64,000 nucleotides of DNA from Gymnothorax reevesii (taxonomy: Eukaryota; Chordata; Actinopteri; Anguilliformes; Muraenidae). The stretch is taken from positions 56,944,120 through 57,008,119 of the forward strand of contig CM056583.1 in assembly GCA_029721435.1 (NCBI GenBank), given 5' to 3'. Each line of letters begins with the position of its first letter. The first letter of the stretch is position 1. This document shows, piece by piece, positions 35,558 through 50,500 of this stretch. The notes below the pieces were generated by a model. That model worked only from the letters and a program-made list of their open reading frames with translations. It was not told where the DNA came from and did not search any database. Made by a program: the position numbers and the translations under genes.

Positions 35558-38500
35558 CGGTGCAGGTTTCCCACTCATAGCAGGTGTCGGGTCCGCAGGG
35601 CTCTTGGACCTCACTGCGGTTGGCCATCCTAGCTCTGAACAGGGCCCACTGCAGCTTATCCTGGTCTACATCACAAAATCCAGAGCTCAGGAAGTACAGC
35701 GGCTCTCCCCTGCACTGCCCAGCATAGAAGGCACAGATAGATTTCATCCCAGTGCTGCCGGTCCCTGCATCCAGCACGCAGACGTCTGCTCTGTATAGAC
35801 TACATTCCCAAGCATACAACACATCATAGATTGTAAATGGACTTCAGTGACATCGAGGACCATAAGAACCATTGGCAATGCTCAGATTTCAAGAATAAAA
35901 GCTAATATACTGTAAGAAATAAAGAGAACAACAATGTGGTAAAAACAAAGCTGCATGCTCCACTGTCTGCATGTTTGAGTACAGCTGGTTGTTTGTGAGC
36001 ATGCATATTTATTTGTGTGAGCAAATGTGCATGCAAACAAACCATAAGCTGTATTAATTTAAGTAAATGGACATAGTTTTCATGACATCACCCAATAAGT
36101 CCTGAAAATCCAAAATGAAGTTCAGTTGCTGCATAAAGACAACCTGAGTAAACACAAAATGCCGTTTTCAAATGATGATTTCCTTTATTCAAGGAAAAAA
36201 GAAATCCAACCCTAACTGGCCCTGTGTGATAAAATATTGGCTCCCTTGGTTGATAAATCAACTAATTTAAACAAATTTAACCCTTTTAATCCGAATGTGT
36301 CGTCGCTGACAAATGCACACGTAAGTACGGTGATTACCGTAAGCTTTTTGCAATACAAAAAAAAATTACAACTGTTCCTGAAAGCTGAGAAGTTGCGCTT
36401 CAGCCCACATACAGGATACTACGGTAAACACAGCAGCATGACACTCTTCCTGGATTTTTGCATTAGGCCTTAAAGGGTTTTAATTGATATTTGACCCTTC
36501 CACAAAAACAATGCTCATCCATGCAGGGTGGCATCATGGTAGCTGTCCCTATGCATATCGGGACAGATTTTCGACATCCTGTGCTGGCCAGTATTCTGGC
36601 AAATTATTATGTTCTCTCTGAAAATGCTAACACAATTAAAACAACTGGAGAGTCTTAGTCTTGTTTTTGTCTTAGTATAAAAGTATAAATCAGCCAACAC
36701 TCGCAACTTTAATATTTGTTAGCTTGTTACAAAGTACGCAAGTTTAATTGAACTAGCTATGTTTGTTTAACAGTAACATGCTGCATGCCATGATCATCTA
36801 ATGTCTACATTTTCCTGAGAGGCCAGTGGATACATTCAAATACACTGAACAAAAATATAAATGCAACAGTTCAGTCCTTTCAATATTCCTCATAATTATT
36901 TCTGAGGTTGTCTTTGTAGGATTTATTTACATGACCAGGGTTGTTTGCTACTGGTCTGTGTACATTTCAGTCTTCTCTATATCATTGTAAAGCTCAAGCC
37001 CTTTGTCAAAATTTCCTTTCAGACAGGAGGGGTCAACCAGACAGGGTGTCACAACCAGTTATTAGGTTTAGGGGAGCAGTTATTCTTCATAAGAGTCATA
37101 TAGGTTTTAATTAAATCTTTACCTTGAATAAATAAAATGGTCATTTAAAAGCTGTATATTGCGTCTACTCTTGTGGTTTATGTCTTATATTAAACTTAGT
37201 TGGATGATCTAAAACATATGTTATTATGACAAATAAGCAAAAATTAAGAAATTAGTAAGGTGGAAAATACTTTCTCAGGGCACTGTTTGTCCTTTAAACT
37301 TGATTTAGAAAGAAATATCTGCCCACTTGTTTCCAACTAGGAAAAAAGATTCCCAGGAAAACTTAGGAGAAAAAGGGTAATAGTTCTTTTCCGCTGTTTT
37401 GAGCAAATTGGAGAATTTGCCACAGTTCTTCTGCAGGCTGGTTGTCGGAGTTACCTCTGCCTCTCCAGGTAATCCCTGACTGTCTGATCATGCTTATCTA
37501 AGGAGACCATATTATCTAGGTGTGCAGACACTCACCGACACTCCTCCTCTGGAATACACACACACTGGGAACCTATTTTCTTTTCCCCCCTCTTGCAGCT
37601 GCTTTCAGGGACAAATGGACGCTCTGATGGGGAAAACAGGGGTGTTGTTAAGCACACTCTGTTCTTGTGAATGTTACCGTGCTAACATTACCAAGTAAAC
37701 ACTGCAGTACAGTCCAGTAACAATACGATAACCATGGTGATATCACTTAAGCTATCCCTTCACTTTTGGTCCCAAAGTAGACTTACCAACTAGAATTTAA
37801 TTATAATTGAAGCTGGGTTTAGACTCAGGATATTCAGAAATCAGGTCTTTCCATGCATTGTCTGTGTTATGTCCAGAGTCAGTTAGTAAACTGAATTGTA
37901 CCATAGTTCCAGTTAAGCTTACTGATCAGTCAAGAAGCTGATGATGTTTACTATAATATCACTCTGACTTTTTACCATATGCATCACCCCACTTGTTCGT
38001 GTTTGCAATATAAAATCCTAATTCATTGGAACATGTCATGGCCTGCATGTTTCCCTTATCGTTTTAGACGGGATTACTTCATGGGAGGTTTAAAACTGGA
38101 ATGTGCTCCACACGAGAAAGATATGGGAGTGATTGTTGACCAAACCCTCACAGGCTCCAGCCATTCTGCCATAGCAGTTAAAAAAGCCAATCGGATGCTG
38201 GGATACATTGCTAAAAGTATCTAGTACAAATCTAAGGAGGTGATGCTTCTTTTGTACAACACATTCGTCAGACCACATCCGGAGTATTGTGTAAAGTTCT
38301 GGGGACCATACTTTAAGAACGATATAGAGGCTCTAGAGAAAGTTCAGAGAAGAGCCACTAAGCTAATTCCAGGTATAAAAGATGAAAGCTATGAGAAGAG
38401 GCTGAAGATCCTTAATCTCTTTAGTCTTGGGAAAAGGAGACTAAGAGGTGATTTGATTGAGGTCTTAAATTATGTTAAAGGGATAAACAAAGTGAATTAT

Positions 38501-41500
38501 GTAGGATTCCTTCGACTGTTGTGAGTAGAACTCGGGCTCACAAATGGAAGTTGACCAAAGATAAATTTAGCACTGATATTCGGAAATATTTCTTCACCCA
38601 AAGAGTAATTTCAATTTAGAACAGCTTGCCTGACCCTATTGTTGAGGCAGAGACCTTGGGGGTTTTCAAGAGCAGGCTTGACTTAAAGTCAGATACCATT
38701 GAGTCGTTGAGTATCTGAAGGGATATATTCACAATAGCATAAAGAAACTGGCGAGCGTAGTTGGGCTGAACGGCCTGTTCCTGCCATTCATGTTATGGTA
38801 CGTTATGTTTTTTCCCCCCAGTCCAGCCATCCATGTCAGCTTCCAGTGCTGTTTTCCTTAATTGATTCATCAGTGTCACTATTCTCTTCTGTCCCTCTTT
38901 GCATCCTTGTATGCTTGCAGGCCCCCTCATTCCTTAATTGTTTCTTGGTTTGTTGCGTATGTGTAAGTAGCTGTATTCTCATCTTCGCTTTGTTAGACTG
39001 TCTCGCTCCCTCTATTGAGCTTGAAGCCAGTTTCTTTGTAAAATTCTCCGACAACCGTCTATCTGTTGAGTTTAATAAGAAAACAATCTTATTACCCATT
39101 TATAAGCGATAGTCTCTCTGTCTCCTGAGGCTCTTTCTGTGGCGCTCTCACCTGGTCCTCCAAGCCTGGGAGTTCAAGGCTGTTCACTAACCTTCTGCTG
39201 GTTACCCAAGCATTGCTTTCCCAATGCTGACCCGGAACCAGTCACTGACTACAGCTTGACCAGTCCTCCAGAATCCTGTTTGCCGATCACCAGACCCAAA
39301 CTACCCCAACCATCTCTTTCCAGGGCCCCTGTCTGTTCTTAAAGCTGGAGTATGCAATCTTGGAACAGCAAGCAAGATTTGAATGTAGCCTCACCTCTAA
39401 ACGCACCCCTTCCCTTAAGTCTCTGACCAAAGCCACGCCCCCTGATTCACATGCACGAGCGCGAGTCTCGCATCCCATTACCAGGATGCAGTGTCCTACA
39501 CCTGAATCGTCAGCGGAGCTGTGTGAACGCTAGGTGCAAACACAGCGAAATATCAACATTTTACCATCAACAATTATCCCATGAATGTGGCCTCTGGTCA
39601 AAGACCAAACCAATATGACTACCTGGGCATATTAGAAATAGAGTTACAGCATATAACGTATATACAGGTATACACTACAGGTAGCCACTGAGCTAGCCTT
39701 AGCACTGGAAACAAGGTAACATCAGCCACGAGCACAACGTTTCTAAAATGAGATATTCTCAACGGAGTGTCACTGTAACCATTGACGTCTTGAAGCTATA
39801 TGGTATTTCAGAATGTTTGTTAACAATATGCGCTAAGATACTTCCGGGTGGCAGAATGCAAGCGGATTCCCACTGACCTGAAGAGATCCAGCCGGTCTTA
39901 AATGAATAAGTTTGGGGTTTAAGACTTGGATATTTTGTAAAACGAGATGAGAAATATTGACTGCTAAATATGAAAACATAGGTTTTGTAACCAGAAAATA
40001 CATCTGTGGTGATATACGATATATCTACCAGCCACCCACTTGCGTTAGCAACCAACTACCGACGAAGTTATTATGAGCCGAGCTTGCAACGCCTATTGGC
40101 GGTAAGTGTAGGCTGCTTTTTCCCAATGGCTTTTGCAGCTAATGTGACAGCAGAGCCCCTGGTGACAGCATTCTTTGGTGACAGTCAGCGACAACAGCAT
40201 CCGCCGAGAAAAAGCACACAACTGTTTATTTTAAAGGGGACCTAATTTGCTATTTTTCCAAGGTTATAATTTGGTCTTTGACTCCCCTAGAGTGAATGAT
40301 CTGTGAATGGTGCGTGCGCCCTGCGATGGATTGGCAAGCTGTCCAGAGTGGGTCCCTGCCTTTGACCGTAGTCAGCTGGGATAGGCTCCAGCTCGCCTAT
40401 CCAGCTCGCCTGAATGAATGACTCACCTACAGTACTCCTGATCGCACAAAGTAAACAAGAGCCATCTGGCAATGGCGGATCCCCCCGGCTGTTGGTTGTG
40501 TAACCTACAGGTTGTGTGGACAGATGGACGGACCGAAACCCCCAAAGGGCACAACTAGATCATAAGATGTCCAAATTTGGTGTTTGTAAGTGGTATAGTT
40601 TTCGAGTTCTGGTCCGGAACCGATTTTATTACAGACGAACGGACAGACGGATGGACACACTGATCGCTATATCCCCCGCATTATATGCCGGGGGGATAAA
40701 AAAAGGTACTTATTTCCCCTTATATTGCCATCCTCAAAAACCCCATTTGTAGTTTATTGTAGTCTCTGCCTGAAACGCCTACACTAAGGCATAGTATGAT
40801 CTGTCGTTGTTCGTGCTTGCTAGAATAGTTTCCGGTGTGGGCACGTCCAGCGCAGTGGTTGGCTCTGGCTAGGTCTGTACTAATTGGACGGCATAACCTG
40901 ACATCAGGTTTTACCCAGATCTCGTACAGATCTCGGCAAGAGCTGTTCAGAGAGGAAATCACGCTCACAAAATCACGTTCTTGGATTACGGCAAAATCCC
41001 TGTATCTTATGTTTAGAAACTTTTCAGAGGTTGAGCATGGACAACCAACATTGTAACATTGCTAATATGTATTAAAAGAAGGATCAGCATGTTAGATCCC
41101 CTTTAAACGATATTAAAATTGTGAGAAAGGTGACCAAATAAATTCTTGCGCTAACATGTTAAGTAGACAAGAACGCAACTATCTCAAACTGCAGATTCAG
41201 CTTACCGTGTCCTCGCGTTCATTGAAATTTGTACTCCCATTCTCAACTTCTCAAGTTTGAACTGACAAATATGGGAGTCCGTGAGAAATGGCAATGCTAA
41301 TGCTGGCTAGTGTTTGTCCAGCTGTAAAGAAACACCCACAACTAGACTACACAGCTGATTGAATTGCATGTGCATCAGAAATGATTGTCACCGTCAGTCA
41401 CTCCTCCTGGCTCTGATTGGTTGTTTTGTCCCGGTCACGGTGAAATCTTGCAGAAGGAATTACGAAACCCAAAACCAGTGAAGTTGGCACGTTGTGTAAA

Positions 41501-44500
41501 TCGTAAATAAAAACAGAATACAATGATTTGCAAATCCTTTTCAACCTATATTCAATTGAATTCACTGCAAAGACAAGTTACTTCATGTTCGAACAGGTAA
41601 ACTTTGTAATTTTTTGCAAATGTTAGCTCATTTGGACTTTGAGATTTGTCTTAAAGCTGTTAAAGCATGGATGACACAAAATTTTCTATTACTAAATCTA
41701 GATAAGACTTAAATATTGGTAATAGGTCCAAAATCGCTTAGATACACATTCCTTAAGTTTTCTCCCAACTTAGATGACCTCTATTTTTCTGCCAAAGCTA
41801 TTGTTAAAAACCTTAGCTTCACTTTTGATTCAGACCTCTCTCTTCATGCTTTTATCAACAACATTATAAAAGTGGCCTTTTTTCCAATCTGAAAAACATA
41901 TCTAAACTGTTGTCCCTTCAGGACGCAAAAAAAAGTGGTTCACGCATTAGCGTCCTCTCGGCTGGACTACTGTAACTTTTCACTGTCTGGTTGCACTAGC
42001 TGTGCCCTGAAAAGGGTTCAGACCAGGACTACGACATGCCACCACATTAGCCCATGCACTGCTCAAAAATCTTCATTGGCTACCTGTCAAATTTACAATT
42101 CAATATAAAATACTACTGCTAACTTACAAAGCTTTGAATGACTTGGTCCCAGAATATCTAGGCACCCTCCTCATTCCTTACTCCCCACCAAGATTACTTC
42201 ATTGACAATGTGGTGGATATTTAAAAATTCCAAATATATCCAGGGTTACAAGTGAGGGAGAGCATTACAAAGACCCAATTTTATGGAACAATAACAATGT
42301 TATATTGTAGTCACACAACATTTCAACAAACAATAAATTAGCTAAAAAAAATAAGGAATAACTGACATGCCAGACATAATATGGTCAGTATTTTGTTTAT
42401 TTTAGTCAACGACTCAGAACAGAAGATGGTCAGTGTGACAATGCACATGTTCTCAAAGGACAGGGATTAATTTGCCGTTGGGTTATAAACTCGCACAATG
42501 GCACAATGCATTTTACTGATCAGGGATGCTTTGTTTACACTCCTAGCCACCGCATTCACGTCACAATCTCGCGCTTCTGCTGGCTGAAACTCTGTCTCAC
42601 GTGGCTTGAGTTCAAAACAATGGCGGTCTCAGTTTCGGATTTTATCATGAAAATTACGGACAGTTATCGCCAATTACTTGGAAAGGACTAATTGTCTTGT
42701 GGAAATACTTGAAGGGGGTGCTACAAGTCAAAACAGGTAAGCGTGAAAATCCTCCTTCAAGTAAATCTATACACAACCGGTGGCACTGAGCATGCATTAA
42801 AGTTGCCAGTGGGGCTTGCAACAGCCTTGGTCACCGGGGAGGTCCATCTGGTACTGCTGCCTAGTGTCAAGTAAATCCATGTGGAACTGGTGGCACTGCG
42901 CATGCATTAACGGTGGCAGTGGGGCTTGCTACAGCCTTGGTCAACAGGAAGGTCCACATGGTACTGGTGGTGGCTAGCGTTAAGTAAATCCACGTGGTCT
43001 TACGGCCTAGTATGAATGTAGGGCCTTTGTGCTGCAATTAGTGGATGGAGGAGTGTTCACTGTTTCTAAACTAGCTGCTCCAGAATTGTAACTTGGTACC
43101 TGACGTAGGCAGTGTCGGCACCAGAACTGGAATTTGGGGGGCACAGACACATCCCAGGAAAACAATTATTATTCTTGACTTGTTCTCGATCTTTTTCTAA
43201 ATTAACAATACATTCACTCAGAAAACACTCCACACTAGCAGGCATTGCTAGTTCTCCCCATTAAAGTAAAACAACAATCCGTCATTTGGCCATGCACTTT
43301 GGAGCACTTAAATCAGTGTTATTCAAAATTGCATAATGACGTTTCAAATGGTCTTTTATTTCATTTCAAAAATTGAAACGGTCATGCAGCACAGGTTAGA
43401 TCGCCTGAGGTGCTGAAAAGGTAGAGCCGAAGTTCCAGAACAGTTTGTCTTTCGCAAAGAATAGGCCTATTTATAAGTAAATTATTTTAATGTACTGAAT
43501 TCAGCCCATCATTCATTCGCTGTTAGATTGCATGGGTAGAGAAGCCGTGTCTTCAGTTGCCAATGAATTATTACTATAATTGTAAATCTATAATCATAAA
43601 TGTGTCAATGAGGCAAAATGATTGAGAACTAGTCTGGACTGTTTGTTGTTGTAAAGGGATGTGTCCGTGCCCCCCATCAAAATAAATTCCAGTTCTGGCG
43701 CTAACATTGGACGCAGAACAAAATTTTATTTAGTATGCAGTTGTTTTATCTAGTGCCTAACCCCCTTTTTTGTGTCTTTCCCGGGAATCCCGGGAACACT
43801 GAGTCTATGGACCATCCAAGCCCTGTCTCTCACCATGTGGTTGCTGGCTGCTGCTGTCCTGCTGACCCCATCCTTGCCTTGCCACTTCCTGGAGCTACAG
43901 ACGCCACTGCTTGGATGTTTTAATGAGTTTTAATGGACTTTAATTAAACATTATTAATTAGCTCGCCAATGGAAGATGGGCTTCCCCACTATAGCTGAGT
44001 TCCTCTTGAGATCTCTTCCTACTGGGGAAGGGTTTTTTCCTCACCACTCTGATTTTTTTTCTCCCTACTGGCATTTTTATTTATTTAGTTACTTTGCCTC
44101 ATTAGCTATTTTGAGGATTAGGCTGGACACTGCCCTTTCTGCACTGTGAAGCATCTTTGTGACTGTCTGTGAAAAGTGCTATTGAATTACTGTATTAAAA
44201 GTGCCAAGGGTCGTTCTCATGACCCCCGCCTGGTTCCTTCCCAGTTGCTCATAGCAGGAACATAGCTCATTTGGTACTTCAAAGGTTACCATTAACATGC
44301 TCCAGGAGAATTAACAACATAACAGTGGACATGGCAAAAGATAAATTCTTTAAAAGGAATTTTCACATCAATAGGGCCCGTTTCCACCGCAGGAACTTCA
44401 GGGTAATTTTATGGGGTCGGGGCAGTTGTTGCGTGTCTCCACCGCCAGAACCACCCCTGAAGGAAAGAGTTCCTGAACATTTTCAGTGGCTAAAAAAGTC

Positions 44501-47500
44501 CCACCTCGGAGTAGGTACTCTGAACGGACCCGAAAAACTCCTGGGTGGGACTCGGGGTTTACTTGGCGCTGATTGGATTTACTCAGGGCAGGATCTGACG
44601 TCAACAGAAAGTGACAAAATAGCCGGCATTTTTAAAACTCAGCAGATGATGAAGGGTCGCATTTTTAAAAGGACGTCACAAAACTTTACAGGAACCTTCC
44701 TCCTACTTCACCCTCTCGGTGGAGACACGGCAGTTGAGAGGGCCGAGTGAGAGGACGTTCCTGTTGTAGTTCCTGCCCCCCAAATACTACCAGGAACTTC
44801 TTTGGTGGAAACGGACCTAATGTGGGACTGCCAGCAAGGGTGAAAATAACTCATGAGCAAGTCTGTGCATTGCTTTGCAGTAGGAAATGTTTTATCCAGC
44901 TTTTCTTCTTTGCAAACTGTTTCCTTAGGTGGAGCTTAAATAAACAAAAGAATGACCATATTGTGTCTGGCATGTTAGTTATTCCTTATTTTTTTTGTAA
45001 ATTTATTGTTTATTGTAATGTTGTGTAACTACAATATGACATTGTTATTCAATCATTTTGCTTCATAATAATCCTGCCAAAAACAGAGATCATTGACCAT
45101 TATATTAATGCAATGATTGTGCATGATATAAGGCTGAAGCAGGCAGATTTAATACAGCAACATCTAGGATCAATCCATACAAGCCATGATGGTCCATGGT
45201 TCAAATTCAGCCAATAATTGTCATAATTCTTTTACTTCTCATTCTTACTGCTCTCTTATGGAAAATGCTCTAAATATACGAGCTAAATAAAGCACCTCCT
45301 ACCACTTTCACAGCGAATGTCCTTCTGGAGGGGCGGTTCCCAAGTTAGACTCTTCCCGCAGCTGTAATAACGGGGCCCTGATGGCACCATGCCAACACCT
45401 GCACAGTTCAGCATCAAGCCATCCCCAATCTTATACTCCTCTTTCAGTGGCTGCAGAGTGATGTCATCAGGAACAGGCGGTTTGGTGCAAACTCTCTCTG
45501 TGGTATGAGAGGGCAGAGTTAAGCTGTATTTATGAAACACAGACAAAATCCATAATGTGAGCAGTAATGTTTGGGGTGGATTATTTACAGCCCTAATTCA
45601 AAAAAAAAAAAATTGGCATGTCTTGCAAAATACTAATAAAATCAAAGAGAATCTTTATTTGAAAAGTCCATTCATGATCTACTATACCGGAAACAGTCCA
45701 ACAGAATTTTTATGTTCCAACAAGTGAATTTAATTACTCCTTGAAAATATGCAATATCGTGACTGCAATGTGATGTGACGACGAGACCAGAAAAATTGGC
45801 TCATTCGACCGTTTACCACTGTATGAATACACAATAAGTGTGGTCACACTCATTAAGCGTTTGGGCCCTGAAGATACCAGTTAAGTCAATTCTAGCAAGC
45901 AGAACTGTCCATTCCCTTATTATGTGGGTCTTCAACCGCACAACTGTAGGGGGCCTTTGGTGATGCACGTTTTTCTTCATAATGCACCTTGCATTCTCAA
46001 TCAGTGACAAATTTGGACTGTGTACAAGGAAATCTTGCAGCCCTTTTGGAGAGTGTTACCAGCTTCACCTTTGTATAGTTAAGCTTTAAGTTGCTTTTGG
46101 GGATGTAACAGCAAATTTTGTTGACTGATGAAGGTTTACCAGAAAATTTCAGAGTAATTTCATTTTTTGATATCCATTAGTTGCAAGATAGTTCTGTAGA
46201 TAGCGATGTCTCGAGAATTGGAGATCACGCGCATTCAGAAGTGGTTTTTTGCCTAGCCCTTTAAGCACCTAGATTCAGTTGGATTTGTTCCATCTTTTAA
46301 TGGCTTAATATTCAATACATTTTTGTGCAAATTTCCACCCAAACTAAAGTGCTTACTGTTCTTGAACTACTTTGATTACAGGAATAATTGTGGTCTCTCC
46401 TGAAAGGTGAGTCAGCAGCTTGCTCAAATGGTCTGAAATACTGAGAATATAACCTAAACTGAGTGACGGAACAGAAAATGTAGATTTTTATCAGGCAGAA
46501 AAAGAGTCTTTTTTTTCTTTAAGCCCTGTGGCACTGTGCCCGAGCCTCATCAGCCAAGAAAAATAATAGAGCCACCCCCAGACACCTATCCAATGACAGG
46601 TTCAAATATTATGATACTGTGCATATTTTGACAGATCTGATCAATGTTATACAAGTAAACCAATGGCACCACATAGTCAGGCTGAGGGTCTTCACGACCC
46701 AATTTGAAATAGTATTTTCACCATAGAATTGAATTCTAAAGCTTTGCCATCTCCAATGCTTTGTCTGTTTGCAATACAGAACTCCTCTGAACACACAGAC
46801 TGTATGAACAGATGGACGCAGCACCCGGGTCTGAAAAGTGAAGCCAATGAGGAAATCTCGTAAAAAAGAGTTGCAGAAAGAGGTTAAATGTCTATGAGAA
46901 AATGACCCAACTTTCCCACCTGATTTCTCATTTCAATAATGACTTTCCACATTGTTTTATGGTATCTACTACAATTTTATCACAATGTTCATTTTTGTGA
47001 ATTATGTTCCTAAATAGACTAGAATAAAGGATAATTTGTTATGGCCCCAATTTGTTATGACATATAAGACAGCAAGGGATGACAGATAAAATTTTAAAAC
47101 TTAAACAGATTTAATCAAACAAAGACTGACAACTAACCTACAATCTATACTACTGACCAAGATTGACTTGTACAAGAAAAAAAATATTTACAGTCCCTTT
47201 GAGATGGAGTTGCTTTGTGCAATGTTCTGGGACAGGAAGATGCTCCAACCCAGGCAAAAATCAACACAAAAAGCTTCACAGGTCTTGAAAAGAGTGACAG
47301 GTCTGGTCAAATGTATCCTTCTCCATGCAATTACTCCTACTACTTTACTATCAATTTTTCTACTTATATACTCTTTTCCAGCCCCCTCCCACCTTACAGA
47401 CTTTTTCCAATTCTCTGGGACTCCCCCTCTCAGACATGCCCAGGACATGCCCAAATCTAGCTCCAGACTGGGCTTAACAAAAAAAGGTCAATACTGCCAT

Positions 47501-50500
47501 CTAGTGGCATTTTTTTCCACATTACAAAATCCAGACATGCTTTAAGGGTGAGGCTATCCTCTAGTCCTCATCAGATATGGTCAGGTCCAGCCCTTGCTCC
47601 TCCCTGGATCTTCAGTTCATGCCTTAAAATTTTACCTTGGCAAACAAGACCTCTTACAACTTTGGCGTAATTGAGGATAATTTTCTTGGTGTCCATATTT
47701 CTGCAACAGTAAAGTTTTGCGTGACCTGACCAAGTGATGTTTACTTGTTTTAGTGAATCAGGCTTTAAGCAAACCGAGTCTCATACTCTCTGGGTAAATA
47801 GAATGTATGTTTCTATTCATTTTAAGACAAAACTGCACAGAATAATAAATACTTAAACATCCCAATCAAAGCACTGACAAAGCCGGCCATTATCCCATTA
47901 ACTTTGGCATTGGACATCCTCAGCTCCTCAACCGCAAAACATAAAGCTCTCGCTTATCTGAAGTGTCTGCTTTCCTGTGAGATCTCAAATAGTCTAACAA
48001 ACTGATAAATGAATTTTCAGTGAAGAACCGTATACACCAAGACAACTAATACCAAAGAAATACCAAAAAACATGATTACGATTCCAAACTCGTCCCATAA
48101 TTTCACAAAATCGATTTATAAATGGAAAAGAAAGAAATAAATCAGTTTGACTCAAACTGAAATTCCAGGGGATTCGGATTATCATCTCAAGAACTAATGT
48201 GCAAATTGAATGTGATGGTTTAATCAGATACTATAGTGAAATACAACAAAAATATTGATATTCGATGTTTTAAGGCGAATAACTCCTACAAACAGCCATT
48301 GTACTATTTCTAGGTAAGCATGCTTTTGTGGAGCTTTTTTTTTGATGATTTTAGGAATTTAAAGTTTTTCTGTATCTCTTATAGATTTCATGATATCGGC
48401 CAAAAAAACACAAAAATCGTGAAATTTGCCTGTAACTCCAACAAGGAGGCACTGTATAATTTCAATGCTACGATTTTTAATGCACAACACAAATGTGTTG
48501 TGAGGGTTGACTGCAAATATTTTGTGGAGGAACCACATTACACGATTTTCAACCCACACCACCGGGAGACTTTTATAGAGTTTCATCTGCTGATAACTTT
48601 GAGGCAAGAGTTTTTTCTCTAGCTGCTTTAGTTCCTGAGATATAACTGAAAATAGGTGGTTTTACTCTTATGTTCCATTTTTAGTCACAGCAGCCATGTT
48701 ATTCACACAGCGGGCATAACGACACAATTTTTAAAGTAGACATCCTAAGGATGCTTGTGGCTAATTTTAGACTGGATCTGTTCAGTAGTTTCAGAAGAGA
48801 AGATTTTTGAAAAATGTTAACGACAGACGATGACGGATGCCAAGTGATGGCAATAGCTCACTGTGAGCTATTAATAAAAGCAAACGGGGGAGATGTGGAT
48901 TTTCTAAAACTAACACTTAACACTTCTCAACAAATTTCAACAAGCCGTTAATATAGGTTTTATGATCTGCGAAGTATGAGGAAAACGATTTTATCGTAAG
49001 TAACTTTGAGCCTCGATTGTTAAGCGATGATTACAATTAGATGCTCAGGAGAGGATTATGGTATCACCATTAGACTTGCTAAATGAGCTGAATTAGTTAT
49101 GTAGTGGAAAATAACTAATGTTTAAAACTTTGTAGACCCTTTTCAAATTTCCAGCTTATTGCTAGCTAATGTTACAATAATCAAAAACATTATAAGCTAT
49201 TAACTGTCTGACTCTGATGGCCAGTTGGCTCTCAACATAAGGCTATAATGGCCAGATACAACCAAAAAACAAATTTTCAAGCTTAACTTGCTTCTGAAAG
49301 ATAATTCCCAGAGATCTGGTTTCAAATGTAAAAAGATTGTGCCTTCCTGTCTTTTTATAATTTGGTCGCATTTTCGTCATTTGAAGCATTGTCAACTTCA
49401 CAGAAAAATTGCAAAAAAAAAAAAAAAAGCAGCATAATAATAATAATAATAATGGGCCTTTGTATGGGTAATTATTTTATTTATCGTTGGTTTTATGTAG
49501 AGATTATTTTTCCCTTTAAAGCATAAAAAATGTGTTTTGCACATTTTTTATATAGTAGATCGTACATGGACTTTGCAAATGACAAATTTTAATTCTATTT
49601 TTATATTACATTATGTGCCAACTTATTCAGAACTGACGTTGTTATAATAAAGGCTTGTGTAGACACTAAGGTGAGTACAGCAGAAATTTTGCAGCCAATA
49701 CAGAGTATTTGGAGTGTGTTAAAAGTATTTTACCAGATTTCTCAATTCTATTACATTTATTTACTTCATTTCAAAAGGACAAAACATGAAATGAAAAACG
49801 TGGAGGCACTTTAAATGGTAGAGGCAAAACAAATTCTAATAACCCGGCCTGAGGGCTGGCTTTATTTACACCAGAATGTCTAAATATACCCTGGCAACCA
49901 TATCCCACACAAAAAAAAGACATTAAAAGCAAGTATTTTATTATATTCCCTCAAAATCATATTTGTATTACTTTCTTGGGAACTATGGAAATAAAGGGGC
50001 CAATAAAGTACGATGATTCTGCTTATTTCCAAATTTGTCAAAGAGGTTAGACTACACCACGTGACCAGAGAAAACAACTGTCGTATAGGTCTCACTGCCA
50101 GACAAAAACATACATTTTCATCAAGCAAAGTCGTTAGTCCTATGAATGTCCACCATTCCCTCCTCCCACCCCTCCCTGCTCCTTACTGATGCACTCCCCC
50201 TGTGCCTCGCTCCATTTCCCCTCGGGCAGACAGCGCAGGTACTGGTATCCCTCCATCTCAAACCCACTTAAACACAGCACCTCCTCCTGTTCCCCGAAAT
50301 CATAGTGTCTCTTATCCAGCTGGAGTGAAAGAGGGAGAGAGAAATAGTGAAGTTATTCTCATGAGGCTTTGATTCAGAAGCAGTATTAATGATCATATTT
50401 CTATATGTTTTCGAAATGAAATGAAATTGATGTACGCTGTTTGAGTATGCGTGTGTGCTAACATGAGTATGTACGCATACACATAGTACATGCATGTGTG

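Noticed and set aside
44271..44750. 159-residue frame on +
   Set aside because: It covers a MITE with inverted ends; no protein resemblance.
47168..47545. 125-residue frame on + and an 88-residue frame on - over the same DNA
   Set aside because: No recognisable domain, no splice context; the frame is probably chance within a C6 intron.
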